Shown here: one piece after another, positions 13,418 through 20,883 of the stretch
How positions within the stretch are numbered: position 1 is the stretch's first letter
Layout: each line of letters begins with the position of its first letter
Virus record (IMG/VR): IMGVR_UViG_3300022821_000035
Location: 1 to 44,089 of that record
Reading direction: 5' to 3' (one strand)
DNA: 44,089 nt
Source of the DNA: a virus
Translations under genes and position numbers: made by a program
Notes under the pieces: model-generated
What the model was told of the DNA's origin: nothing
Seen by the model: only the letters and a program-made list of their open reading frames with translations
Database searches by the model: none

Positions 13418-15211
13418 ATGGACGAAGAGAAAAAAGAAAAATCCATAGAGGTAGAGTATTTCCCAACAGATGCACAATCTGAGGTGGTCAGTCGTATGTA
13501 CCAACGTTTCAACGACATGCGGGATGCCCGTGATGACAACCGAAGGGAATTTGATGGCAGAACTCTGACTGAATATGTTAATGATAATGTGGATTCTTAT
13601 AACGGTATTGTCCCTGACGAGATTAAAGAGACCAAGGAGGCTTGGCAGTCATTGATATTCGACCAAAAGACTAGAGGAAAGGTTAAGGCTATTGTCGCTA
13701 TGATTACATCAGGGCGACCTTTTATTAATCTGATAGGTGAAACTGAAACTGACCACCAGAACGCTGAGGACATCCGATTGGTGTTTGAAGATTCTCATAG
13801 GAGGGAAGAGGGACAATACAAATTGTACTTACAGACTTTGGACTGTGCGATTAAGGGAACTGTGATTGTTGAAGAAGGATACCGAGAAATTAAGAAGGAA
13901 GTTAAAACCATTATCGGGTTCAATCACGAGACTGGCTTAGCGAAGATTAAGAAGGAGACTATTATAGAAGGCGGAGCAGGTCATTGTTACACAGGGATTG
14001 TTCCTATATTGAACTTCTATCCTAACGAGAATTGCCCAGAACTGAAGCATGATTGCATCGTGGTAGAGGCTATTACCCAAGAAGTTTTTGATAAAAGATA
14101 TGGCAAATTTGAATATGCCAAATATGTTAAGACTGGAATCGCTTATGGTGACTTCGCTGATAGCGATTACAAAAGCACCATGGAGGATGACAGCGAATTG
14201 ATTGAAGTTTTTAAATACTACAACGAGGACATCGACGAGTTTATAATCGTCTGTAATGGGGTTTGGTTGAATCCTCAGGATAAAGATGAAGTTTGTCCTT
14301 TACCTTTCAACCACAAGCAATTACCTTTCGCCAAAACTGTATTTGAGCCAGCTGATACTGACTTGTTCTACGGGAAAGGGATGCCAGATATTATGGCTGG
14401 AGAGCAGGAGACTATCAATGCTCTATTAAGGATGACAGTTGACCAGGAGGTTCTTTCAATCCACAAGCCTATTATGTTAGGTCAAGGTTCAGAGTTAGAT
14501 TCCTATCAGTTGTTCCCAGGAAAAACATTCAGAAGTACAGGAGACCTAGACCAAGTTAGAGAAATGGATATTAGCGGAACTCAGAACTCTACTTTCCAAG
14601 TCCTAGAGTGGCTTGATAAGAAGTCTGACGTTAATACTTCCGTGAGTTCTAACACAATGGGAGTCGCAGGAGGAAGGAAGACCGCCAAGGAAGCTGTACT
14701 ACTTGACGAAAATGCTAAAAGAATGTCTGGTAACTTCCAAACTTTCATTTATCACCTCTTATACCAACGAGCTGAGATGAGAGTCAGAAATATTTGTCAG
14801 TTCTACAAAGACCCTATCAGTTACGATATTTTGAAAGACAAATACGGGAAGAAGAAACCAGGGAAGGGACAACCTAAATACAGAGAAGTCGCTATTGATA
14901 GAATTGGTAATGAGCCTTTCTGGGTGAAACTTAGCCCTGAGATGTGTGGAGCTAAACTTATTGTCAGACTGGAAGCTGATGTAGAACCATCAATGACCAG
15001 ACAGGAACAATTAGATGTAGCTTCTGCTTTGCTAGAAGAAGCCAAAGTGAACCCTCTTATAGACGCCGATGCCGCCACTATCAACTTCATCTTGAAGACA
15101 GGCTCAAACCCAGAGAAGTTCTACATGAAACCAACACGAGAAGATATGGAAGCCTCTAAGGATGGGAAAGTTGGGGAGACCCCTATTAAACCGCCTAACG
15201 TACAACAATGA
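13418..15211 (+). CDS. Portal protein
   Basis: A 597-residue protein in the canonical place between terminase and scaffold. It has an acidic N-terminus, a beta-rich wing region, and conserved portal features such as a GKGMPDIMAGEQETINALLR helix and a C-terminal stem/crown helix with TAKEAVLLDENAKRMSGNFQTF. The size matches the dodecameric portals of podoviruses with a large crown. It forms the head-tail channel and docks the terminase. The stop overlaps the next start by ATGA. A short Pro-rich tail (TPIKPPNVQQ) ends the protein. Confidence 0.9.
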   Translation: MDEEKKEKSIEVEYFPTDAQSEVVSRMYQRFNDMRDARDDNRREFDGRTLTEYVNDNVDSYNGIVPDEIKETKEAWQSLIFDQKTRGKVKAIVAMITSGRPFINLIGETETDHQNAEDIRLVFEDSHRREEGQYKLYLQTLDCAIKGTVIVEEGYREIKKEVKTIIGFNHETGLAKIKKETIIEGGAGHCYTGIVPILNFYPNENCPELKHDCIVVEAITQEVFDKRYGKFEYAKYVKTGIAYGDFADSDYKSTMEDDSELIEVFKYYNEDIDEFIIVCNGVWLNPQDKDEVCPLPFNHKQLPFAKTVFEPADTDLFYGKGMPDIMAGEQETINALLRMTVDQEVLSIHKPIMLGQGSELDSYQLFPGKTFRSTGDLDQVREMDISGTQNSTFQVLEWLDKKSDVNTSVSSNTMGVAGGRKTAKEAVLLDENAKRMSGNFQTFIYHLLYQRAEMRVRNICQFYKDPISYDILKDKYGKKKPGKGQPKYREVAIDRIGNEPFWVKLSPEMCGAKLIVRLEADVEPSMTRQEQLDVASALLEEAKVNPLIDADAATINFILKTGSNPEKFYMKPTREDMEASKDGKVGETPIKPPNVQQ

Positions 15212-15534
15212 GAAAATTCTTTTTAAACTTATTTTTCAGACTATACGAAGGGAAATCTTATAAGAAGATTAACGAGAAACAGATTACTACGATGTTCAAT
15301 TATTTGACTCGAACGGATGAGACAAAGCAGTTTGGAGATTTTCTCAGACAATGTGCTAGTGCCTATAAGACCAAATATTTTTACAGCAAGGATGAAACTC
15401 TGAAAGGAACTGCATTAGCTTTCGTTCAATTAGCTGAGAAGTTTGAAGAACATACTCCTAAGAGACAAGCCGCCGAAGAAGCCAGACAGGATAAGTTAGT
15501 CAGTAAGAACAAGGGTACAAAAGTTAATTACTAA
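15208..15534 (+). CDS. Unknown small head-region protein
   Basis: A 108-residue basic helical protein, translationally coupled to the portal gene. The N-terminus (MRKFFLNLFFRLYEGKSY) is amphipathic and aromatic; the rest is helical and charged, with a CASAYKTKYFY segment. Its place between portal and scaffold suggests a role in head assembly, or a portal-associated protein, but no family is recognised. Confidence 0.55.
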   Translation: MRKFFLNLFFRLYEGKSYKKINEKQITTMFNYLTRTDETKQFGDFLRQCASAYKTKYFYSKDETLKGTALAFVQLAEKFEEHTPKRQAAEEARQDKLVSKNKGTKVNY

Positions 15535-15550
15535 TTTTTAATAAGCCATC

Positions 15551-15566
15551 GCTGGATGCCACCAGC
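15551..15566 (+). promoter_or_regulatory. Small leader hairpin before the scaffold gene
   Basis: GCTGG / CCAGC around a 6-base loop, 27 bases before the ATG. The scaffold gene here also has a strong AGGAGG site, unlike most neighbours, suggesting control of its translation level. Confidence 0.4.
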
Positions 15567-15593
15567 AGTAAAAAAACAGGAGGCAACAAAATT

Positions 15594-16364
15594 ATGACAG
15601 AAGAAGAAAAAGTTAAGGCAGCCGAAGAAGCCGCAAAAGCAGCTGAGGCTAAAAAGTTAGCGGATGGGAAAGATGATTTCGCTAAAAAAGATGAGTTGGT
15701 AGATGCTAATCGACACAACCAAGCTCTACGAAAGTCGAGGGAGGCTGAGGCAGAAAAGCGAGAGCTAGAAGCTGAAAAGAAGGTATTAGCTGATGCAATC
15801 AAGAATCAACCAGTTCCTAAGACTCCAGTTCCTCCTGTGAAGAAGGAAGAGGACGAGGACGAGGAAGATGATTTCTGGGATGATAAAAAACCCCCAGTAG
15901 TCGTTCCACCTCAAGTTGACCCTGATGCTATCAACGCAATCATTAACGAAAAAATCAGACCATTTGTTGAGTCTGAACAAAAGAGAAATAAAGTCGAAAA
16001 GAAGAACGCCAGGGCTTCGTTTTACGAAGCACATCCAGAATATCTGAATGACCAAGAGAAATGGGCTGAACTCTTAGACGAACTTTCTAGCTCGATTGTA
16101 CCAAGTGCTGATTATTATCAGGATTTGGAAAAGGCTCATAGGATTATCGGAGGTGAAAATTTCAACCAAACTCAAATAGAGCAGAAGAAGAAAGACATTG
16201 CTAACGATGCAGGTGCAGGCTCAGGAACTCCCAAACCCAAAGCAGAAGATTTGAAGATTAGTGCTATGGACAAGAAGATTATGGAAGGGACTGGAGTCGA
16301 TGCCGAAACTATTAAGTCTATGAGGGATTTACAAAAAAGTGGACTTCTTAGTATAGAGTTTTAA
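15594..16364 (+). CDS. Capsid scaffolding protein
   Basis: A 256-residue protein with typical scaffold composition. An Ala/Glu/Lys-rich coiled-coil N-terminus (about 1-65) leads into a Pro-rich and then highly acidic linker (EEDEDEEDDFWDD, about 83-97), a helical second half, and a C-terminal segment ending in LLSIEF that may bind the coat protein. It sits right before the decoration and major capsid genes. It has an AGGAGG ribosome-binding site, rare in this genome and consistent with high output. No protease domain is seen, so the scaffold is probably released or cut by another protein. Confidence 0.8.
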   Translation: MTEEEKVKAAEEAAKAAEAKKLADGKDDFAKKDELVDANRHNQALRKSREAEAEKRELEAEKKVLADAIKNQPVPKTPVPPVKKEEDEDEEDDFWDDKKPPVVVPPQVDPDAINAIINEKIRPFVESEQKRNKVEKKNARASFYEAHPEYLNDQEKWAELLDELSSSIVPSADYYQDLEKAHRIIGGENFNQTQIEQKKKDIANDAGAGSGTPKPKAEDLKISAMDKKIMEGTGVDAETIKSMRDLQKSGLLSIEF

Positions 16365-16382
16365 TAAATAATTTTAAAAGCC

Positions 16383-16922
16383 ATGTTAAAGTTCGCTAGA
16401 ACTATCGGTGGTGTAGGACGAAAGTTAGTCTTGCGTGAACTTGGAGTTTCTCAAACCTTTGCGGTTGGAGATGCTGTCGAGGTTTACGTTCAAGGAGCTT
16501 GCACCCTAGGAACAGCTGCTCTTCCACTTTTGGGAGTGATAGCCTCATTTGCTGATTCCAAAGGGAACATCTTACGAGCCGATGCTGTTGTTGCTGGAAC
16601 TGCCAGCGGTAACGATAAAAGAAGTGCTGTAACTGATGCAACTAATTCAGATAAATTCTATGCTTTCGTAGATATTTCAACTTCTACTGTTTATTCAGCT
16701 GAAGTAAGTGGTACTATCGGAACGACTGTAGATTCAGATGAACCAGGATGTAGAGTTGATATTGATTCTGCTAATACTGATTACGGTCGATTGTTAGAAT
16801 CTACTGCTACTCGAACTATTGGAACTCCTGCTAATTTCTATTCTCACGGAGTAGATAGCACTGACTCAACTAGGTTAATGGTTTCATTAGCTATGAGTGA
16901 AATTTATGGAGTACAGGAATAA
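16383..16922 (+). CDS. Capsid decoration / stabilising protein (putative)
   Basis: A 179-residue, Ala/Thr/Gly/Ser-rich beta protein between scaffold and major capsid genes, where decoration proteins often lie. The start (MLKFARTIGGVGRKLVLREL) is basic; the rest has alternating strands (FAVGDAVEVYVQGAC, KFYAFVDISTSTVYSAEVSG) and no helices of note. No catalytic motif is present. A head-stabilising protein is the most likely call; the family is not recognised. Confidence 0.6.
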   Translation: MLKFARTIGGVGRKLVLRELGVSQTFAVGDAVEVYVQGACTLGTAALPLLGVIASFADSKGNILRADAVVAGTASGNDKRSAVTDATNSDKFYAFVDISTSTVYSAEVSGTIGTTVDSDEPGCRVDIDSANTDYGRLLESTATRTIGTPANFYSHGVDSTDSTRLMVSLAMSEIYGVQE

Positions 16923-16952
16923 TTGAAGTTTTAATTTTTAATTTAATTGACT

Positions 16953-17963
16953 ATGAATGTAGAATTACGTTCTAGTTGGGGAGAAGGTTGGATTACAGGA
17001 ACTGCTGCTAAGTTCGTTGAATCTTACAACCAAGCTGAAATGGCTTATTCTTTGGGAATAAAATCAGCATTGGGAGTTGAGAAAAACAACGCAACTTCAC
17101 TTTTCAAGCAAAAGACCTCTAATAAAGCCGAAGAGACCATCACTAGCAAAACTGGTGTTGGATACCCTCGACAAACTGATGAAGGTGAAGATTACGCTAT
17201 GGACGCCAGATTGCCTGGTTACAAAACTGTATTTAAGTTTGTTAAATACACTAGCGGTATTGAAATCACCGAGGAGTTTAAGGATGACCGAGATAAAGAT
17301 TTGCAAGACAAGTTCGATGAAGGAAGGGACTTGCACATCGGGTTCAAAATGATGTTTGATAAAAGTGCTTTCGGTGCTTTCAATTACGCATTTACTGCCC
17401 AGGCTAGTTTGCCAGCAGATTTGACCTTTTATTCAGACGGGAAACCATTGGCTTCAGTAGGACATCCTCGTAAAGATGGTGGTACTGCTCAATCCAATGC
17501 TTCAGCTACAGGTTTAGTTCTTTCAGAACCAAATTTGGAAGTTGGAAAACAAGCTGTCAGACGACAACTTGACGATAGAGGGCTACCAATGGCTATCGGA
17601 AGTGGACGACTAATCCTATTAGTGCCAGATTCATTGGAAAAAACTGCCGTAATTTTGACTGGTTCTACCAAAAGACCAGGTACAGCTAACAACGACATGA
17701 ACATCTACGATGGAACTGTCACAGTTATCTCTACAAAATGGATAAATTCCCAAAACGGTGGTTCAGATACTCAATGGTTCTTGATTGATTCATTGTTCTC
17801 ACCATTCATATTCTTCGAGCGACAGGGAGTTAAAAGCCGAATTTATGTAGATAACAAGAACAAGAATACAATTTACGATGCCTCAGCGAGATGGCAAGTA
17901 GGTTGGAAGAATTGGAGAGGTGTATGGGCTTCTAAGGGTGACGGAGCTTCTTACGCTGGTTAA
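16953..17963 (+). CDS. Major capsid protein (HK97 fold, putative)
   Basis: I choose the ATG at 16953 (MNVELRSSW) rather than the in-frame TTG at 16947. The 336-residue protein follows the scaffold and decoration genes, the usual place for the coat protein. Its layout fits an HK97 coat: a helical N-arm, an E-loop region around the GYPRQTDEGEDYAM segment, a long spine helix, a P-domain, and a C-terminal A-domain with FFERQGVKSRIYVDN and WQVGWKNWRGVWASKG. There is no N-terminal protease signature. The following untranslated region holds strong hairpins. Confidence 0.85.
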   Translation: MNVELRSSWGEGWITGTAAKFVESYNQAEMAYSLGIKSALGVEKNNATSLFKQKTSNKAEETITSKTGVGYPRQTDEGEDYAMDARLPGYKTVFKFVKYTSGIEITEEFKDDRDKDLQDKFDEGRDLHIGFKMMFDKSAFGAFNYAFTAQASLPADLTFYSDGKPLASVGHPRKDGGTAQSNASATGLVLSEPNLEVGKQAVRRQLDDRGLPMAIGSGRLILLVPDSLEKTAVILTGSTKRPGTANNDMNIYDGTVTVISTKWINSQNGGSDTQWFLIDSLFSPFIFFERQGVKSRIYVDNKNKNTIYDASARWQVGWKNWRGVWASKGDGASYAG

Positions 17964-18011
17964 TTAGAGAAGCAAGATTGTTTTAATGCAATCAGTTTCA
18001 ATACTTAAAGA

Positions 18012-18037
18012 GGGAGGAGTTTTCGACGACTCCTCCC
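18012..18037 (+). terminator. Hairpin after the major capsid gene
   Basis: A 9-bp perfect stem (GGGAGGAGT / ACTCCTCCC) with a TTTCGACG loop and no T-tract. It may reduce, rather than stop, transcription, or protect the 3' end of the capsid mRNA. Confidence 0.5.
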
Positions 18038-18058
18038 CGCAGAGTATCAGGTGGATAG

Positions 18059-18081
18059 GTCTCAGGGCTTTGAAGCTTGAG
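18059..18081 (+). promoter_or_regulatory. Second leader hairpin upstream of the beta-helix gene
   Basis: CTCAGGGCTTTGAAGCTTGAG can fold on itself (CTCA/TGAG outer pairs, GCTT/AAGC-like inner pairs). Together with the 18012 hairpin it makes the 170-nt untranslated gap 17964-18133 the most structured one in the head operon. Confidence 0.35.
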
Positions 18082-18133
18082 GGGTGCGGTAGGGTTTATG
18101 CTCGAAACGCTCATAAGAATTAAGAATAAAAAG

Positions 18134-19123
18134 ATGGGTAAAACTAATTTAGACGTTCTACAAGTCAATCAAATTGTAGGTGGTGGAGCAGGAGTTCCTG
18201 CTACTGCTGGGAAAGTTATTTATTGTGACTATGGAAATGGTGGTGATGGTAATAACGGAGAATCTCCAGAGGAAGCAGTAAAAACTATCGCTCAAGCTTA
18301 TTCTTTGGCGACTACAAATAAGTTCGACGTTATCGCTTTGATTGGTAATTCCACTCATGTTGTGACTGAGATGCTTACTGTAGCTAAAAATAGAGTAACT
18401 TTCGTTGGGATGGATGGTTCTTATGGCAGATTGACTGCTCAAAGTGCTAAAATCAGTATGGGAGTTACGACTGCCGCTACTGATATAGCGGTTGCTTTGA
18501 TAACTGGTACTAGAAATGCTTTCTATAACATTAAATTTATTAATGGTAATACGAAGGCTGAATCTTTATCTGTAGTTATCGACAACGGTGAAGGAACTGT
18601 TATCGAAGGATGCTCAATGGTTAAGATAGCTGGTCTTGCCAATGCAGGTTGGTGTAATTTCTGGATGGCTGGAGATTCATTGACTATGAGGAATTGTGTT
18701 CTTGGACAATCTAATACCCCAAGTGCTGTTGCTCATTACGGTATCAAGATTGATGGTAAGACAGGTGGAGCTACTGACGGAACAGTTAAGGAAAATTTCT
18801 TAGAAAATATCTATGCAAATATGTCTGTATCTACTGCCGCCGCTGCTACTGCTTGTTTCATCAAAGTTGTTGATGGAGCTGCTTTGAACTTCAATAATGT
18901 CATTAAAGATTTTAACGGTATCAACTTTGTTCAAAATGCAACTGGAACAATCATGACTGATGCTGTTTTAGGAGCTGCTTCTGTAGCTGGATACCTAAAC
19001 TTGATTCGACCTACCTTTATGGGTTGCACAGGTGTTGGTTCTGCTTCAGGTCAGGGAATTTATATTTCTCAATCCACAGCACCAGATGCTAATGGAGGGT
19101 TAGGAACTGAACTTACTGACTAA
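18134..19123 (+). CDS. Right-handed beta-helix protein (capsid or spike appendage)
   Basis: The ATG at 18134 is preferred to the upstream TTG at 18077, because the 5' extension crosses structured leader. The roughly 329-residue protein has the parallel beta-helix pattern: a short N-terminus with IYCDYGNGGDGNNGESPEEAVKTI, typical of pectate-lyase-like phage spikes, then rungs with repeated V-x-F/x-G-x-x and asparagine ladders (YNIKFINGNT, MRNCVLGQ, KENFLENIYANM). It could be a head spike or fibre, perhaps acting on host polysaccharide, but no catalytic residues are identifiable. It lies directly downstream of the major capsid gene, not in the tail block. Confidence 0.7.
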   Translation: MGKTNLDVLQVNQIVGGGAGVPATAGKVIYCDYGNGGDGNNGESPEEAVKTIAQAYSLATTNKFDVIALIGNSTHVVTEMLTVAKNRVTFVGMDGSYGRLTAQSAKISMGVTTAATDIAVALITGTRNAFYNIKFINGNTKAESLSVVIDNGEGTVIEGCSMVKIAGLANAGWCNFWMAGDSLTMRNCVLGQSNTPSAVAHYGIKIDGKTGGATDGTVKENFLENIYANMSVSTAAAATACFIKVVDGAALNFNNVIKDFNGINFVQNATGTIMTDAVLGAASVAGYLNLIRPTFMGCTGVGSASGQGIYISQSTAPDANGGLGTELTD

Positions 19124-19136
19124 TTGAATGATTCCT

Positions 19137-19159
19137 TGGGAGAGAACTTTTCTCTCTCA
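19137..19159 (+). terminator. Hairpin after the beta-helix gene
   Basis: A 10-bp stem (TGGGAGAGAA / TTCTCTCTCA) with a 3-base loop, no T-tract. Similar in style to the hairpins at 18012 and 19344. Confidence 0.5.
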
Positions 19160-19181
19160 GGATAATTATTAAATTATAAAT

Positions 19182-19328
19182 ATGGCTAAGAAAAAAGAAG
19201 TCGCCAAAAAGGTTGGCAAAAAAGTTGTTAAGGGGGAAGTCACTTTCGGGATGGAAATAATCAACGGAGAAGAACACACCGTTACTAAAGATAAAAAAGG
19301 GAAACTTATTTCCAAGAGTATCTTGTAG
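19182..19328 (+). CDS. Small basic protein of the head-spike region
   Basis: ATG at 19182 to TAG at 19326-19328. The 48-residue product is very Lys-rich at the N-terminus (KKKEVAKKVGKKVVKG), followed by a short beta-like unit (VTFGMEIINGEEHTVTKDKKGKL). It lies between two strong hairpins, so its mRNA may be processed separately. No family recognised. Confidence 0.5.
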   Translation: MAKKKEVAKKVGKKVVKGEVTFGMEIINGEEHTVTKDKKGKLISKSIL

Positions 19329-19343
19329 TATAAACTTTTCTTA

Positions 19344-19365
19344 GGTGAGTCACCGACGACTCACC
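19344..19365 (+). terminator. Hairpin after the small basic protein gene
   Basis: A perfect 8-bp stem (GGTGAGTC / GACTCACC) with an ACCGAC loop, no T-tract. An 11-codon frame (ATG at 19379) follows it. Confidence 0.5.
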
Positions 19366-19378
19366 AATAAAGAAGTTT

Positions 19379-19414
19379 ATGGCAGTAGGAGGGTTCGTAA
19401 ACTATAAATTTTAA
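19379..19414 (+). CDS. Possible 11-residue leader peptide
   Basis: ATG at 19379, TAA at 19412-19414, encoding MAVGGFVNYKF. It lies just after a strong hairpin and before the gene at 19424. It may be a translational leader or a chance frame; there is no independent support. Confidence 0.2.
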   Translation: MAVGGFVNYKF

Positions 19415-19423
19415 AAAAACACC

Positions 19424-19762
19424 ATGGAAGGAGAAGAAATTAAGGAAAAATTAAAAACAGAGGCAGAACTTGAAGAGGAACGTTATCAAGGTTTGGTCGA
19501 GGAGGAATTACTTTTGGTCAAAAGAGCTAACACGACTGCGACCATTGAAGATGATTCTTTGCCACCTGTGAATAAAGCTGATGAATATGGCAATCTAATG
19601 CCTCACTTGTTGATTGACGGCAAATATCTTCCTAAACCACTTGCTGACATTAAAATCCAAGAACGACTTGTAATTAGGGAATATCAAAACTTAGAGAGAA
19701 TCAAAAAAGAGGCTAAAGAGTATTTGAAGGTTAGTGAAGAAGGCAAAAAATCTAATAAATAA
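19424..19762 (+). CDS. Unknown acidic head-region protein
   Basis: A 112-residue, Glu/Lys-rich protein, largely helical with a Pro-rich middle (DDSLPPVNKADEYGNLMPHLL). No domain is recognised. It has an AAAACACC leader without Shine-Dalgarno. Spacing of 9 bases to the next gene suggests one transcript with the spike-base gene, so it may take part in attaching head appendages. Confidence 0.55.
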   Translation: MEGEEIKEKLKTEAELEEERYQGLVEEELLLVKRANTTATIEDDSLPPVNKADEYGNLMPHLLIDGKYLPKPLADIKIQERLVIREYQNLERIKKEAKEYLKVSEEGKKSNK

Positions 19763-19771
19763 TTTAAAAAA

Positions 19772-20038
19772 ATGAATCAAGGTCAAATGTTGATGAATAA
19801 GAAAGGTCATTCTTACCAACTAGCTTTTACGGATGCAGCCGCTATTACTCCCGCTGACGATGGAGACCATGATTACGATGCTGTTTATGTTGGAGGAACT
19901 GGAGACGTTAAAGTTGATACTCTCGATGGAACTGCCGTAACTTTTGTTGCTGTTGCAGCTGGTACAACTATAAATTTACAAATTACTAGAGTTTATGATA
20001 CTGGCACAGATGCCACTAGCATAGTTGGACTTAAATAA
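19772..20038 (+). CDS. Head spike base-like protein (Rcc01079-like)
   Basis: An 88-residue beta protein. The central block YDAVYVGGTGDVKVDTLDGTAV, then VAAGTTINLQITRVYDTGTDATSIVGL resembles the spike-base family named after Rhodobacter gene transfer agent protein Rcc01079. That family has the pattern A-hydrophobic-W/Y-hydrophobic-G-x-T-G-x-hydrophobic, D-x-V-T-F, then RV-x-x-TGT-x-ATxIV. In the gene transfer agent these proteins sit at capsid vertices and carry head spikes. Resemblance is recalled from memory; only this small domain is seen. Confidence 0.6.
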   Translation: MNQGQMLMNKKGHSYQLAFTDAAAITPADDGDHDYDAVYVGGTGDVKVDTLDGTAVTFVAVAAGTTINLQITRVYDTGTDATSIVGLK

Positions 20039-20043
20039 TATTT

Positions 20044-20346
20044 ATGTATAAAAAATTAATGCACCGAGAGTACATCGTTGAAACTCCTTCAACTGGTGAA
20101 TTTTCGACAAATACTATTAGACTGGAAGGAATTTGCCGTCAAATAGTTATAGAACCAGTTACAAGCACAACTGCTTACGAATTTCAGATTATCGATGATA
20201 GGGACATTGTGATATTTGAAACTGATACTGAGACTGGGAACTATCCAGAATTGACGACTTTGCCAATGTACGGAATTTATACAGTCAAAATATTTAACGC
20301 AACAGTTGACGAAGAGTTTAAATTACAACTAATCTTAGAAGTCTAA
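20044..20346 (+). CDS. Unknown beta-rich appendage protein
   Basis: A 100-residue, mostly beta protein. Regular strands (RQIVIEPVTSTTAYEFQIIDDRDIVIFE, YGIYTVKIFNATVDEEFKLQLILEV) look like a small jelly-roll or Ig-like unit. It lies between the spike-base-like gene and a short helical gene. Probably a structural appendage component. The stop overlaps the next ATG. Confidence 0.5.
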   Translation: MYKKLMHREYIVETPSTGEFSTNTIRLEGICRQIVIEPVTSTTAYEFQIIDDRDIVIFETDTETGNYPELTTLPMYGIYTVKIFNATVDEEFKLQLILEV

Positions 20347-20582
20347 TGTTAAACAAAATAAAACTTTGGAGGGCAAAGTTCAGATGGTTCATCGAGGCTA
20401 TCGACATTGTTATCAGGAATAAAGGTTCTAAATTTGAGAAGATTGAGGAAAAGAGAAAGGAAATTCGAAAAAAATTCTTGCTACTCGATAAAACTGCTAA
20501 CCGAGAAATGGATGTTGATTACATCGTGGCTTTGAAAGAATATAAGCTAATTAATGAAATAATAGGATGGCTAAAGGATTAA
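20346..20582 (+). CDS. Unknown small helical protein
   Basis: A 78-residue, Lys/Arg/Glu-rich protein with a hydrophobic patch near the N-terminus (FRWFIEAIDIVI) and a coiled-coil-like middle. It overlaps the next gene by 16 bases and shares the tail of the appendage operon. No family known. Confidence 0.45.
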   Translation: MLNKIKLWRAKFRWFIEAIDIVIRNKGSKFEKIEEKRKEIRKKFLLLDKTANREMDVDYIVALKEYKLINEIIGWLKD

Positions 20583-20878
20583 AACCAGCTTCTAATTATG
20601 TTTGGAATGGCACAAAATGGGTAAAAAATACCTCTCCTTCGACTGAAGCCAAGCAAGATTCAATTTTGGCTGCTATAAAAGGTAACTTTATGCTGGAAGT
20701 AGCAGAAAGCGGCGTGTACACTTATATTGGAAAAGCACCGATAGCTTCTTCAACAGCTTCAGCAGTTTGGCAGATTAAAAGAGTAGATGAAACTTCCTGT
20801 GTTGAAATAAAATGGGCTGACGGAGACTCTAATTTCGATAATACTTGGGATAATTATGCGTCATTAACTTATAATTAA
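20567..20878 (+). CDS. Fibre/spike-associated small protein
   Basis: A 103-residue protein. It starts with a Trp-rich motif (YVWNGTKWVKNTSP), followed by STEAKQDSILAAIK, common in linkers ahead of phage fibre proteins, then a beta domain with YIGKAPIASSTASAVWQIKRVD and IKWADGDSNFDNTWDN. I recognise the pair of motifs from other phage fibre regions but cannot name a function. The start lies inside the previous gene and the next gene is the fibre itself. Confidence 0.6.
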   Translation: MAKGLKPASNYVWNGTKWVKNTSPSTEAKQDSILAAIKGNFMLEVAESGVYTYIGKAPIASSTASAVWQIKRVDETSCVEIKWADGDSNFDNTWDNYASLTYN

Positions 20879-20883
20879 AAAGA

